Source of the DNA: Nocardioides sp.
GTDB taxonomy: Bacteria > Actinomycetota > Actinomycetes > Propionibacteriales > Nocardioidaceae
Direction: 5' to 3'
Assembly: GCA_003519585.1 (NCBI GenBank)
Contig: DOWL01000193.1
Span: 24,228 to 38,019, forward strand
DNA: 13,792 nucleotides
The translations under genes were made by a program, and so were the position numbers. The notes below the pieces were generated by a model. That model did not search any database, was not told the DNA's origin, and worked only from the letters and a program-made list of their open reading frames with translations. How positions within the stretch are numbered: the first letter of the stretch is position 1; every line of letters begins with the position of its first letter. Positions 7,418 through 13,205 of the stretch are shown piece after piece.

Positions 7418-8038
7418 TCACCCCTGCGCGCCCGGCGTCGGCCGGCGTCGGCCGGCCAGGACCAGGCCGGCCGTCCAGCCCGGGGCTCGTCCGCCGTTCG
7501 GTGGCGAGAGCGGCTCCGCGTCGAGGCCGCAGCTGGAGAGCAGCCAGGAGACGAGACTGTTGCTGTTCCACATCTCGCCGAGCCCGAGTTCGTCGCGACC
7601 CCAGGTCAGGGCCGGCACGCGTGCCACCTGGGCCAGCATCCCCGCGGCCACCTCGTCGCTGTCCGAGAGGTGCTGGGGGCTGTCGACCGCCCACGCGACG
7701 TCGGGGATCCGCCCGTCGGGCCAGCACCGGACCTCGTAGCGGAAGGCACTCAGCCGGCCGAGCGTGCGGAGCCCGACCGGACCGGTCGACACCACCCCTC
7801 GGCCGGGGTCCGACGTGGACCACGCGGGCGCCATCTCGATGACGTGACGGACGCCGGCGAAGGTCACCTCGAGCGCGGCGTGGAACAGCGCCTGGCGGGG
7901 GCGTCGATCGCGAGCCGCGGACAGGCGCTCGTACGCGCGGCCGCACCGCGGCACCACCCACCCGCCGGCGCCCAGCGGCAGCCAGGAGAGGTCGATGCCC
8001 CCGCCGGGTGGTGGTGGTGCCGAAGGTGGATGGGCCAC
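7418..8038 (-). CDS. Conserved-looking hypothetical protein, 206 residues
   Basis: I do not recognise a named family with certainty. The start is a GTG at 8038, ten bases after the adhP stop, with GAGGG upstream, so it is cotranscribed with adhP. The protein has a Pro-rich N-terminus (2-14), no signal peptide or membrane helix, and Trp/Gly-rich segments. The blocks LFHAALEVTF (51-60), HVIEMAPAW (65-73), FRYEVRCW (99-106) and MWNSNSLVSWLL (156-167) look like conserved core. The order of a histidine on a strand (H53) followed by an N-x-N-S-x-V-S-W helix recalls circularly permuted papain-like (NlpC/P60, LRAT) folds, where the second block normally carries Asn-Cys. Here the position is Ser. This fold idea is speculative. 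The C-terminal tail is low-complexity and lies over a 10-bp repeat. Confidence 0.75.
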   Translation of the reverse strand: MAHPPSAPPPPGGGIDLSWLPLGAGGWVVPRCGRAYERLSAARDRRPRQALFHAALEVTFAGVRHVIEMAPAWSTSDPGRGVVSTGPVGLRTLGRLSAFRYEVRCWPDGRIPDVAWAVDSPQHLSDSDEVAAGMLAQVARVPALTWGRDELGLGEMWNSNSLVSWLLSSCGLDAEPLSPPNGGRAPGWTAGLVLAGRRRPTPGAQG

Positions 8039-8048
8039 GAGAGCGCCC

Positions 8049-9065
8049 TCAGAACTCGAAGACCAAGCGCGCCGCCGCGCGTCCCTTCAGGACGTCGTCG
8101 ATCGCCTGGTTGACCTCGTCCAGCTTGCGCCCCTCGGCCACCACGGTGGTCCGGCCGTGGGCGTGCAGGTCGAAGACCTCGGTCAGGTCCTCCCGGGTCC
8201 CGACGATCGAGCCGATCACCGAGATGCCCTTGAGCACCGTCGGGAAGATCGGCAGGCTCATCGGGCCATCCTGCTCGGGTGGCAGCCCGACACAGACCAA
8301 CCGGCCGCCTCTGCGGAGGGCGGCGAAAGCCTGCTCGAAGACCGCGGGGATCACGGCGGTCACGACCGCGACGTCGATACCGCCGAGCGCCTCGAGTGCA
8401 GCGACCGGGTCCTCGGTCGCCGCGTTGACCACGTGGTCGGCACCCAGGGTCCATGCCAGGTCCAGCTTCGCGTCGTCCACGTCGACGGCGACGACGATGC
8501 CGCCCACCAGCCGCGCGTACTGCACCGCCAGATGGCCCAGCCCGCCGACACCGAACACCGCGACCCGCTCCGCGGGGCGGATGTGGGCCACCTTGATCGC
8601 CTTGTACGTCGTCACGCCTGCGCAGGTGAGCGGCGCGGCGTCGATGGACGCGACCGCTTCGGGCACCGGGACGACGAAGTCGGCATCCGCGACGGCGTAC
8701 TCCGCGAAGGCACCGTCGATCGAGTATCCGGAGTTCTGCTGCTCCTCGCAAAGAGTCTCCCAGCCGCTGATGCAGTGGTCACAGCGGCCACAGGCATGGC
8801 CCAGCCACGGGATCGCGACCCGATCGCCCGCCGCGCGGACCGTCACGCCGGGACCCACCCGCTCGACCACGCCGACCCCCTCGTGCCCGGGCACGAACGG
8901 CGGCGCCGGCTTGACGGGCCAGTCCCCGTGCGCGGCATGGATGTCGGTGTGGCACAGGCCGCAGGCCTCCATGCGGACCAACACCTGGCCCGGGCCCGGC
9001 TCGGGTACGGGCCGGTCCTGTAGCTCCAGTGGTGCGGCGAAGTCGGTGACGACGGCAGCTTTCAT
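8049..9065 (-). CDS. adhP: Zinc-dependent alcohol dehydrogenase, AdhP type
   Basis: Medium-chain dehydrogenase/reductase of 338 residues that would interconvert primary alcohols and aldehydes with NAD(H) in the cytoplasm. Catalytic zinc ligands are C38 (GLCHTDIHAAHGDW), H61-E62 (PGHEGVGVV) and C148 (LTCAGVTTYKA). The structural zinc lobe is C92, C95, C98 and C106 (CGRCDHC then ETLC). The dinucleotide-binding loop is GVGGLG (172-177), with an acidic residue after the next strand (VVAVDVDD) favouring NAD over NADP. The ATG at 9065 has a strong GGAGGAG ribosome site. It leads an operon with the 206-residue protein and is divergent from the CBS gene, with DosR-like boxes between them. It resembles E. 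coli AdhP throughout, including GLPPE and GSIVGTREDLTE. Confidence 0.92.
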   Translation of the reverse strand: MKAAVVTDFAAPLELQDRPVPEPGPGQVLVRMEACGLCHTDIHAAHGDWPVKPAPPFVPGHEGVGVVERVGPGVTVRAAGDRVAIPWLGHACGRCDHCISGWETLCEEQQNSGYSIDGAFAEYAVADADFVVPVPEAVASIDAAPLTCAGVTTYKAIKVAHIRPAERVAVFGVGGLGHLAVQYARLVGGIVVAVDVDDAKLDLAWTLGADHVVNAATEDPVAALEALGGIDVAVVTAVIPAVFEQAFAALRRGGRLVCVGLPPEQDGPMSLPIFPTVLKGISVIGSIVGTREDLTEVFDLHAHGRTTVVAEGRKLDEVNQAIDDVLKGRAAARLVFEF

Positions 9066-9088
9066 GTCTCCTCCTGAGGTGTGCTGAC

Positions 9089-9138
9089 CATCCCCAACCT
9101 GGTCCCTCCCGAGCCCGCGGGTGAGGGCCGAAGGTCAT
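9089..9138 (-). promoter_or_regulatory. DosR-like box and -10 for adhP
   Basis: The box at 9125-9138 (plus strand GGGCCGAAGGTCAT; ATGACCTTCGGCCC toward adhP) matches 7 of 9 fixed positions of GGGAC-N4-GNCCC. After exactly 23 bases, reading leftward, lies CAGGTT (9096-9101), an NAGNNT hexamer. The predicted start at about 9089 gives a 23-base leader containing the GGAGGAG site. A further GGTCCC half-site lies at 9101-9106. Confidence 0.42.
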
Positions 9139-9145
9139 CGCACGG

Positions 9146-9195
9146 GGGACGTTCGCCCCGGGCGACCTGGACTCGCGAGCCGCAGAGTGGGCTGC
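9146..9195 (+). promoter_or_regulatory. DosR-like box and -10 for the CBS-domain gene
   Basis: GGGACGTTCGCCCC (9146-9159) fits GGGAC-N4-GNCCC at every fixed position. CAGAGT (9183-9188) follows after exactly 23 bases, giving a predicted start near 9195 and a 26-base leader with GAAGGAG before the ATG. The box starts 21 bp, about two helical turns, from the adhP-facing box, so a regulator bound at both would sit on the same face of the DNA. Confidence 0.55.
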
Positions 9196-9220
9196 GTCGA
9201 CCTCGTCCGAAGGAGCACCG

Positions 9221-9673
9221 ATGACCACCCCTCGCCCCGACCACCCCGTCGCCCGGATCATGAGCTGGCCAGTGGCCACGATCGACCACGACGCGAGCCT
9301 GCTGGAGGCGGCCGAGGCGCTCGGCGCCGACAACATCGGAGCGCTCCTGGTGCTCCGCGACGGAGCGCTGGTGGGCATCGTGTCGGAACGGGACGTGGTC
9401 GCTCATCTCTCCGCCGGGACGCACCTGGACCACCTGCTGGTCGGCGAGGCGATGGCCGCTGAGCTCGTCACGGTCCCGCCCGCAACCACGATCGCCGCGG
9501 CCGCCCGGACCATGGCCGAGGCCGACATCCGCCACCTACCCGTCCTCGACGGCCGTCTCATCGCCGGGCTGGTCTCGGTCCGCGACGTGATCGGCGTCCT
9601 GGCGACGGCGGTCGAGAACCAGGATGTCGTGGTCGTGCGCAGCGGCACACATGTCGTGGTCACTGAAGGGTGA
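9221..9673 (+). CDS. Two-CBS-domain protein (Hrp1-like)
   Basis: A 150-residue soluble protein made almost only of a CBS pair: the first domain about residues 8-60 (IMSWPVATIDHDASLLEAAE to LVGIVSERDVV), the second about 70-125 (AMAAELVTVPPATTIAAAAR to LIAGLVSVRDVIGVL). The SERDVV and SVRDVI segments are the usual C-terminal parts of CBS motifs, whose Asp contacts ribose in adenylate-binding members. The tail (VVVRSGTHVVVTEG) is not part of a known domain. Stand-alone CBS pairs usually sense AMP/ATP or related nucleotides; the mycobacterial DosR-regulon protein Hrp1 is the closest concept. The ATG at 9221 follows a good GAAGGAG site. The gene converges with the USP gene at 9699. Ligand not determinable. 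Confidence 0.9.
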   Translation: MTTPRPDHPVARIMSWPVATIDHDASLLEAAEALGADNIGALLVLRDGALVGIVSERDVVAHLSAGTHLDHLLVGEAMAAELVTVPPATTIAAAARTMAEADIRHLPVLDGRLIAGLVSVRDVIGVLATAVENQDVVVVRSGTHVVVTEG

Positions 9674-9698
9674 GCGGGCGTCGCACGAGGTCAGCAGG

Positions 9699-10652
9699 TC
9701 ACCGCGCCGCAACCCCATCGCCCGCTGAGCCCGCTTCGTGGGCAGCGACCATGACGGACTCTCCCAAGCGCGGCTCCACGACCATGACCGGGCAGCGGGC
9801 CTCGCGCAGCAGGGCGCGTACGACCGGGCCGAGGTGCGAGCCGAAGGGCAGCATCGGGTCGCGACGCGCGACCACGAGAAGGGAAGCGGCGAGCGTCGCG
9901 TCGACCAGTACCTCGACCGCCCGACCGAAGCGGGCCTCGAAGGTGCACGGCACCTGCTCGCAGACGCTCTCGGGCAACGGGGCGTCGGCGACCAGCTTCT
10001 CGCGGGCCAGACGCAGGAACTCCTCCTCGCCGAGATCCCGCTGGAGGATCTCCCGGTAGGCATCGGGGAGGTAGACGGCGCGGATCACCTGGACCGGCAC
10101 GTCGTCGGTCGCGGCCAGGCCCAGGGCGGTCCAGAGCTCCGACTCGGCTCGCTTCTCGTCCTCCACCCCCACGACGATCGGTCGCGGCCCGTCCTGGGGC
10201 TCCCACCCCGCGGGCACGATGACCACGGGCGCATGGGCGCGAGCGGCCACGGCCGCCGCGATCGACCCCACGGGGATTCGTGCTCGGTGGCCGTGCTGCC
10301 GGTGCTCCATGACGAGGAGCTCGGCCAGCCGGCTGCGCTCGATCAAGGTGGCGGCCACCCCGCCGCGCAGCAAGGTTCCGCTGACGCAGCGGTCGCCCCC
10401 CGCCCGGTCCCGCACCCGCGCGACCGCATGGTCGAGCCGCTCACGGCCCGCGGCGACGAGCTGGTCGAACGGGATGCCCACCTCCCACGTTCCGGTGGGG
10501 CCGCCGACGACGGTCGGCACGACGGTCACCAGCTCGATGTCGAGGTCGAGGCGCTTCGCGGAGTCGACCACGAATCGGACCGTGCCCTCGGACAGGGGGT
10601 GCTCGGGGTCCACGGCAAGGACGACCGCAGGATCGGGGTTCATGGTGCTCAC
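9699..10652 (-). CDS. Universal stress protein, tandem USP domains (first copy)
   Basis: A 317-residue cytoplasmic protein with two USP domains, about 8-148 (VVLAVDPEHPLSEGTVRFVV) and 158-295 (PIVVGVEDEKRAESELWTAL). The second ends with GSHLGPVVRALLREARCPVMVV (from 271), the usual loop-helix-strand around the ATP phosphates; the first has HGHRARIPVGSIAAAV in the same place. Tandem USPs of this length are typical of actinobacteria, and several are DosR-regulated ATP binders in mycobacteria. The GTG at 10652 is preferred over the ATG at 10643 because GAAGGAGG lies 6 bases before the GTG but 15 before the ATG. The start lies 37 bp after the stop of the next USP gene, with a stem-loop between. 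Last gene of the leftward stress operon. Confidence 0.9.
   Translation of the reverse strand: MSTMNPDPAVVLAVDPEHPLSEGTVRFVVDSAKRLDLDIELVTVVPTVVGGPTGTWEVGIPFDQLVAAGRERLDHAVARVRDRAGGDRCVSGTLLRGGVAATLIERSRLAELLVMEHRQHGHRARIPVGSIAAAVAARAHAPVVIVPAGWEPQDGPRPIVVGVEDEKRAESELWTALGLAATDDVPVQVIRAVYLPDAYREILQRDLGEEEFLRLAREKLVADAPLPESVCEQVPCTFEARFGRAVEVLVDATLAASLLVVARRDPMLPFGSHLGPVVRALLREARCPVMVVEPRLGESVMVAAHEAGSAGDGVAAR
9724..9746. terminator. Possible stem-loop between convergent CBS and USP genes
   Basis: GCT-ga-GCCCG, loop CTTCG, TGGGC-AGC can fold into a stem of eight pairs (one G-U) with a two-base bulge. It lies 51 bases past the CBS stop, inside the 3' end of the convergent USP gene. The 25-bp gap between the two stops holds no other structure. 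Weak, because GC-rich coding sequence folds easily. Confidence 0.25.
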
Positions 10653-10689
10653 GGCGCGCCTCCTTCGGTCGTCGGTGCCTCCATCCAGC

Positions 10690-11625
10690 TCACCTGCGTC
10701 CCGCAGGTGCGAGGCCGGTCACCGCGAGCTCCGGCTCGCGGTGGGACGCCGGCGGGTCGGCGGCGTACGGCACCACCTCCACCGGGACGTCGCTGACCCG
10801 GAGCAGCGCGTGGCCGACCCCACCGAGGTGCCCGTACGGGGGCAGGGACCACCGGCGGCGCGAGATCAGCAGCAGGTCGCTGCCCTCGGAGGCGTCCAGC
10901 AGCACGCGGGCCGGATCGCCGTGGACGACCTTGGCCTCGACGGCTACGTCAGGGTGGGCCGCTCGACCTGCGGCGGTCGCCCCGTCGATCGTCTCGAGGC
11001 CGCTGCGTTCCCAGTCGTCGGAGTGGGTGCGGGCTTCGACCCGGTCGAAGTAGGGGTCGACCATGTGCCACGCCGTCACGACGGTCAGCGATGCGTGGCG
11101 CGCGGCCGCCTCCGCGAACGCCCGGGTCACGAGCTCGACGCTGTCTCGCCCGGACTTGAGACCGACGACGATCCGACCGCGCGGGTGTTCGTCGACCCAG
11201 TACGACGGCACCACGACGGTGTCGCACGGAGCGTGCGCGGCGACCGCGGCCGTGGTCGCGCCCGTCAGCAACCGGTCCACGGCGCGACGAGTCTCCCGGC
11301 CGATGGCCAGGAGCTGCGCCGATCCGGCCGCCTCGACGATGCCGGTGCTGCGGTCCCCACGCGTGAGCACCGTCGACACCTCGAGGTCGGGCGCCAGCCG
11401 GTGGACGGTCGCGAGCTCGTCCGCGAGCAGCTGTTCGCCCACGCGCTGGAGGTCGCGGATCGGCACCGCCGGTCCGGGGCCGAGGAAGTCGGGCACCACA
11501 TGCACCAGGCGCAACGGTGCCTCGCGCCGTCGCGCCGCGGTGATCGCGTACCGAACGGCGCCGGCGCTGCCCGGCAGCCCGTCGACGCCGACGAGCACGG
11601 GGCGAGTGGTGGGACGGGTGTTCAT
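10690..11625 (-). CDS. Universal stress protein, tandem USP domains (second copy)
   Basis: A 311-residue protein with USP domains at about 9-141 (PVLVGVDGLPGSAGAVRYAI) and 150-286 (GRIVVGLKSGRDSVELVTRA). The first domain ends with IGRETRRAVDRLLTGATTAAV, the second with YGHLGGVGHALLRVSDVPVEVV; both keep the loop-helix-strand pattern, though the glycine spacing departs from the classical G-2x-G-9x-G(S/T). The ATG at 11625 was chosen because GGAGGAG lies just upstream and the USP fold begins at once; the frame is open further upstream without USP sequence. It follows the third USP gene after a 73-bp gap that contains box-like sequence, so it may be both an internal operon member and separately promoted. 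Ligand binding is inferred from family only. Confidence 0.9.
   Translation of the reverse strand: MNTRPTTRPVLVGVDGLPGSAGAVRYAITAARRREAPLRLVHVVPDFLGPGPAVPIRDLQRVGEQLLADELATVHRLAPDLEVSTVLTRGDRSTGIVEAAGSAQLLAIGRETRRAVDRLLTGATTAAVAAHAPCDTVVVPSYWVDEHPRGRIVVGLKSGRDSVELVTRAFAEAAARHASLTVVTAWHMVDPYFDRVEARTHSDDWERSGLETIDGATAAGRAAHPDVAVEAKVVHGDPARVLLDASEGSDLLLISRRRWSLPPYGHLGGVGHALLRVSDVPVEVVPYAADPPASHREPELAVTGLAPAGRR
10691..10709 (-). other. Intercistronic stem-loop between two USP genes
   Basis: CACCTGC-GTCCC-GCAGGTG is a perfect seven-base-pair hairpin with a five-base loop. It overlaps the stop codon of the second USP gene (stop at 10690-10692). There is no U-run. It could be a weak or partial terminator, an mRNA-processing or stability element that sets different levels of the two USPs, or chance. 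Confidence 0.4.
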
Positions 11626-11662
11626 GGCTCCTCCTCTGCCGTCTCGACCAGGGTCATGTCGC

Positions 11663-11676
11663 GCGAGGGAAGTCCC
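11663..11676 (-). promoter_or_regulatory. Half-site of DosR-like box upstream of the second USP gene
   Basis: Toward the gene the sequence reads GGGACTTCCCTCGC: a perfect left half (GGGACTT) and a poor right half. It is centred 44.5 bp before the ATG at 11625, two bases from the position seen for the leaderless promoters. CAGAGG lies close to the expected -10 place but merges with the ribosome site. Possibly a secondary site to the better box at 11702. Confidence 0.22.
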
Positions 11677-11698
11677 CAGGGGCGGCGGTCCGGTCGGC

Positions 11699-12544
11699 TC
11701 AGGGACCTTGGTCCTCCCGCGGGAGGGTCGCGAGGGCGTACTTCTCGGATGGCGACGGGCCTCGGTCGGCGGATGGACGCCGCTTCCGAGCCGCCGGGTC
11801 CACGACCAGGACGGGCACGGCGCCGTGCCGCAACAACTCGCGCGCCGTGCGCCCCAAGGGGGCACCGATCGAGTGCTTGCGCCAGTGCCGGGCCACCACG
11901 AGCAGCTCCGCGGCCGAGGCGTGACGCAGCAGCTCCTCGGCCAGCATCGGGTCGGTAGCCGGACCGACCACGACCAGGTCGGTCCGGCGTCGCTCAGCCT
12001 CGTTGCGGGCCTCCTCGACCACGGCCCGATCGCGCTCGGGGTCGGAGATCCCGACCACCACGGCACCACCGATCCCCGCAGTCGGCCGCCAGGAGTCCGG
12101 CACTGCGACGACCGGGCACTGCGCCACCGCGGCAACGCCGGCGGTCACCGACAGCGTCGGCGTCTCGCCGTGCCGGCCCATGCCCTGATGCTCCATCACG
12201 AGCAGCGCGGCATGTGCGCTCAACGAATGCAGCATCGCCACCACCGAGCCGTGGGTGACCTCCGTGCTCACCGACAGCCGCTCGTCGTCGGGGTCCTGGG
12301 CATCGATCAGCTGTTGCGTCCGGGCCGCCGCGCGAGCCAGCAGCACCCGGCTGGTCTCGCGTAACTCACCGTCGACCAGGGCGATGTCATCGAGCGCGCG
12401 CGAGGCGAGGATCGGCCGGGCGACGTGGACGAGATGGATGCCGCAGCCGCGTCGCCGCGCTTCCGCGACTGCGTACTGCAGCGCGGCCTCGCAGTCGGGC
12501 CTGTCGACACCGACGAGGACCTTGGGCGGCTTCATGTCCCACAT
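11699..12544 (-). CDS. Universal stress protein with a compact second USP domain (third copy)
   Basis: A 281-residue protein. The first USP domain spans about 8-149 (KVLVGVDRPDCEAALQYAVA to CPVVAVPDSW). The second spans only about 162-250, going from VVVGISDPERDRAVVEEA and TDLVVVGPATDP straight to AEELLRHASAAELLVVARH and GAPLGRTARELLRHGAVPVLVV. It lacks the roughly 45-50 residues normally between the second and third strands, so it is a shortened domain that keeps its nucleotide-loop end. A basic, charged tail (251-281) follows. The ATG at 12544 (MWDMKPP) is preferred because GGAAGGAA sits seven bases before it; an ATG at 12565 would overlap the preceding stop. The 13-bp gap to the PNPOx-fold gene indicates one operon. 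The last codons overlap a DosR-like box. Confidence 0.88.
   Translation of the reverse strand: MWDMKPPKVLVGVDRPDCEAALQYAVAEARRRGCGIHLVHVARPILASRALDDIALVDGELRETSRVLLARAAARTQQLIDAQDPDDERLSVSTEVTHGSVVAMLHSLSAHAALLVMEHQGMGRHGETPTLSVTAGVAAVAQCPVVAVPDSWRPTAGIGGAVVVGISDPERDRAVVEEARNEAERRRTDLVVVGPATDPMLAEELLRHASAAELLVVARHWRKHSIGAPLGRTARELLRHGAVPVLVVDPAARKRRPSADRGPSPSEKYALATLPREDQGP
11702..11715 (-). promoter_or_regulatory. DosR-like box upstream of the second USP gene
   Basis: GGGACCTTGGTCCT (AGGACCAAGGTCCC toward the gene) is 13 of 14 for GGGAC-N4-GTCCC. It overlaps the final codons and stop region of the third USP gene and is centred 83.5 bp before the ATG of the second USP gene. The sequence at the usual -10 distance (TGGGGA) is poor. 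If functional it allows the last two USP genes to be induced separately from the PNPOx-fold operon. Confidence 0.45.
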
Positions 12545-12557
12545 GTCGTTTCCTTCC

Positions 12558-12986
12558 TCACGCATGCTCGTCGTCCGGCTCGGTGCCCTGCAGCCGGAAC
12601 GAGCGTCCGGTGACCTCGACGGGCCGCAGCTCCAGCACGTCGTACGCCGCGGTGTCGACCCACGGGCGGAGTCCCAGCGAGTCGGCGCGGTGCGCCTCGT
12701 CCTCGTGCAACCGGTGCAGCTCGCCGCGGGCCACCACCGACCACGCGGAACGGTCGTCGTACCAGTCGATCTCGAAGGCGACGCCGGCGTGCAGTGCGGC
12801 CGCGACGAGCTTGTTCCCCGAAGCCGTACGGAACAGGAGGGCTCCGTCGTCGACCGCGTAGTTGATCGGCACCATATGCACCTCGTCGACGAGGAGGTAG
12901 GCCAACCGTCCCAGCCGCCCGCGCTCCAGGAGCTCCCAGCAGGTCTCCACGGCGAGCTCCGTGACGTTCTGGTCGTCGGTCGTCAT
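12558..12986 (-). CDS. Pyridoxamine 5'-phosphate oxidase-fold (flavin-binding) protein
   Basis: A 142-residue protein of the split-barrel flavin/F420-binding superfamily, closest in pattern to the short Pyridox_ox_2-type members. Characteristic segments are CWELLERGRLGRLAYLL (16-32), VHMVPINYAVDDGALLFRTA (36-55), the basic GNKLVAAAL after it (57-65), AFEIDWYDD (70-78) and SAWSVVARGELHRL (80-93). FMN is the usual cofactor; F420 or heme cannot be excluded. Related proteins occur in DosR regulons as presumed stress reductases. The ATG at 12986 follows a GGGAGG site and matches where the fold begins; an in-frame ATG at 13124 would add 46 residues of low-quality Arg/Pro/Gly sequence. It heads the operon with the third USP gene, and a DosR-like box lies upstream. 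Substrate unknown. Confidence 0.88.
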   Translation of the reverse strand: MTTDDQNVTELAVETCWELLERGRLGRLAYLLVDEVHMVPINYAVDDGALLFRTASGNKLVAAALHAGVAFEIDWYDDRSAWSVVARGELHRLHEDEAHRADSLGLRPWVDTAAYDVLELRPVEVTGRSFRLQGTEPDDEHA

Positions 12987-13151
12987 CGCGGTCGCACCTC
13001 CCGGATCAGGGAGGCGGCGAGGACCTCGACTGCATCCGCGGTCAGGCTCCGGGTCGACCGTCGACTCCCGACTCGACGCGTCGCCGGCTCTGCCAACGGC
13101 GGCCCTCGCCGCTCCCACCCCCATCCCACCTCGAGCAGGGCCGTGAGAGCA

Positions 13152-13165
13152 GGGTCGTTGGTCCC
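13152..13165 (-). promoter_or_regulatory. DosR-like box upstream of the PNPOx-fold / USP operon
   Basis: GGGTCGTTGGTCCC (GGGACCAACGACCC toward the gene) has both half-sites with one A/T change, one of the two best boxes in the window. It is centred 172.5 bp before the ATG at 12986. The hexamer at the usual distance (TGGGAT, 13123-13128) is a poor -10, so a leader of about 130 bases is possible but uncertain. Confidence 0.55.
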
Positions 13166-13179
13166 GACTCCGCTCGACC

Positions 13180-13197
13180 GAGGGCCCTCTCCAGGGC
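13180..13197 (-). terminator. Possible terminator of the regulator gene
   Basis: GAGGGCCCTC (13180-13189) is a perfect palindrome, and overlapping it GCCC-TCTCCA-GGGC (13184-13197) can form an alternative hairpin. It lies 9 to 26 bases past the stop of the response-regulator gene. No U-run; short stems. Confidence 0.3.
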
Positions 13198-13205
13198 GGC
13201 AGCAG

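Larger units (their letters stand above)
12987..13205. other. 219-bp non-coding region between the regulator gene and the stress operon
   Basis: The longest gap in the window. It holds the box at 13152-13165, a possible terminator at 13180-13197, and a stretch of GTCGAC repeats (13053-13058 and 13060-13065) and a CGACGCGTCG palindrome (13074-13083) of unknown role. GGGTCGACCGTCGA at 13051-13064 is a weak box-like match. No convincing ORF or small RNA is seen. Confidence 0.5.

Noticed and set aside
7432..7456. CCGGCGTCGG repeated two and a half times
   Set aside because: Short 10-bp repeat in the low-complexity tail of the 206-residue gene; likely slippage in GC-rich sequence rather than a functional repeat.
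10219..11958. Plus-strand open frame (579 codons) opposite the USP genes
   Set aside because: Spans parts of three clear USP genes and their gaps; Arg/Ser/Pro-rich product typical of antisense frames in GC-rich DNA.
12039..12052. GGGTCGGAGATCCC, a near-perfect box match
   Set aside because: In the middle of the third USP coding region with no gene start downstream at the proper distance. Kept as a warning that one strong match in about 13 kb of coding DNA is expected in GC-rich sequence.
12986..13124. Longer PNPOx-fold protein starting at ATG 13124
   Set aside because: The extra 46 residues are Arg/Pro/Gly-rich and unlike the fold, while the ATG at 12986 has a proper ribosome site and the expected N-terminus.
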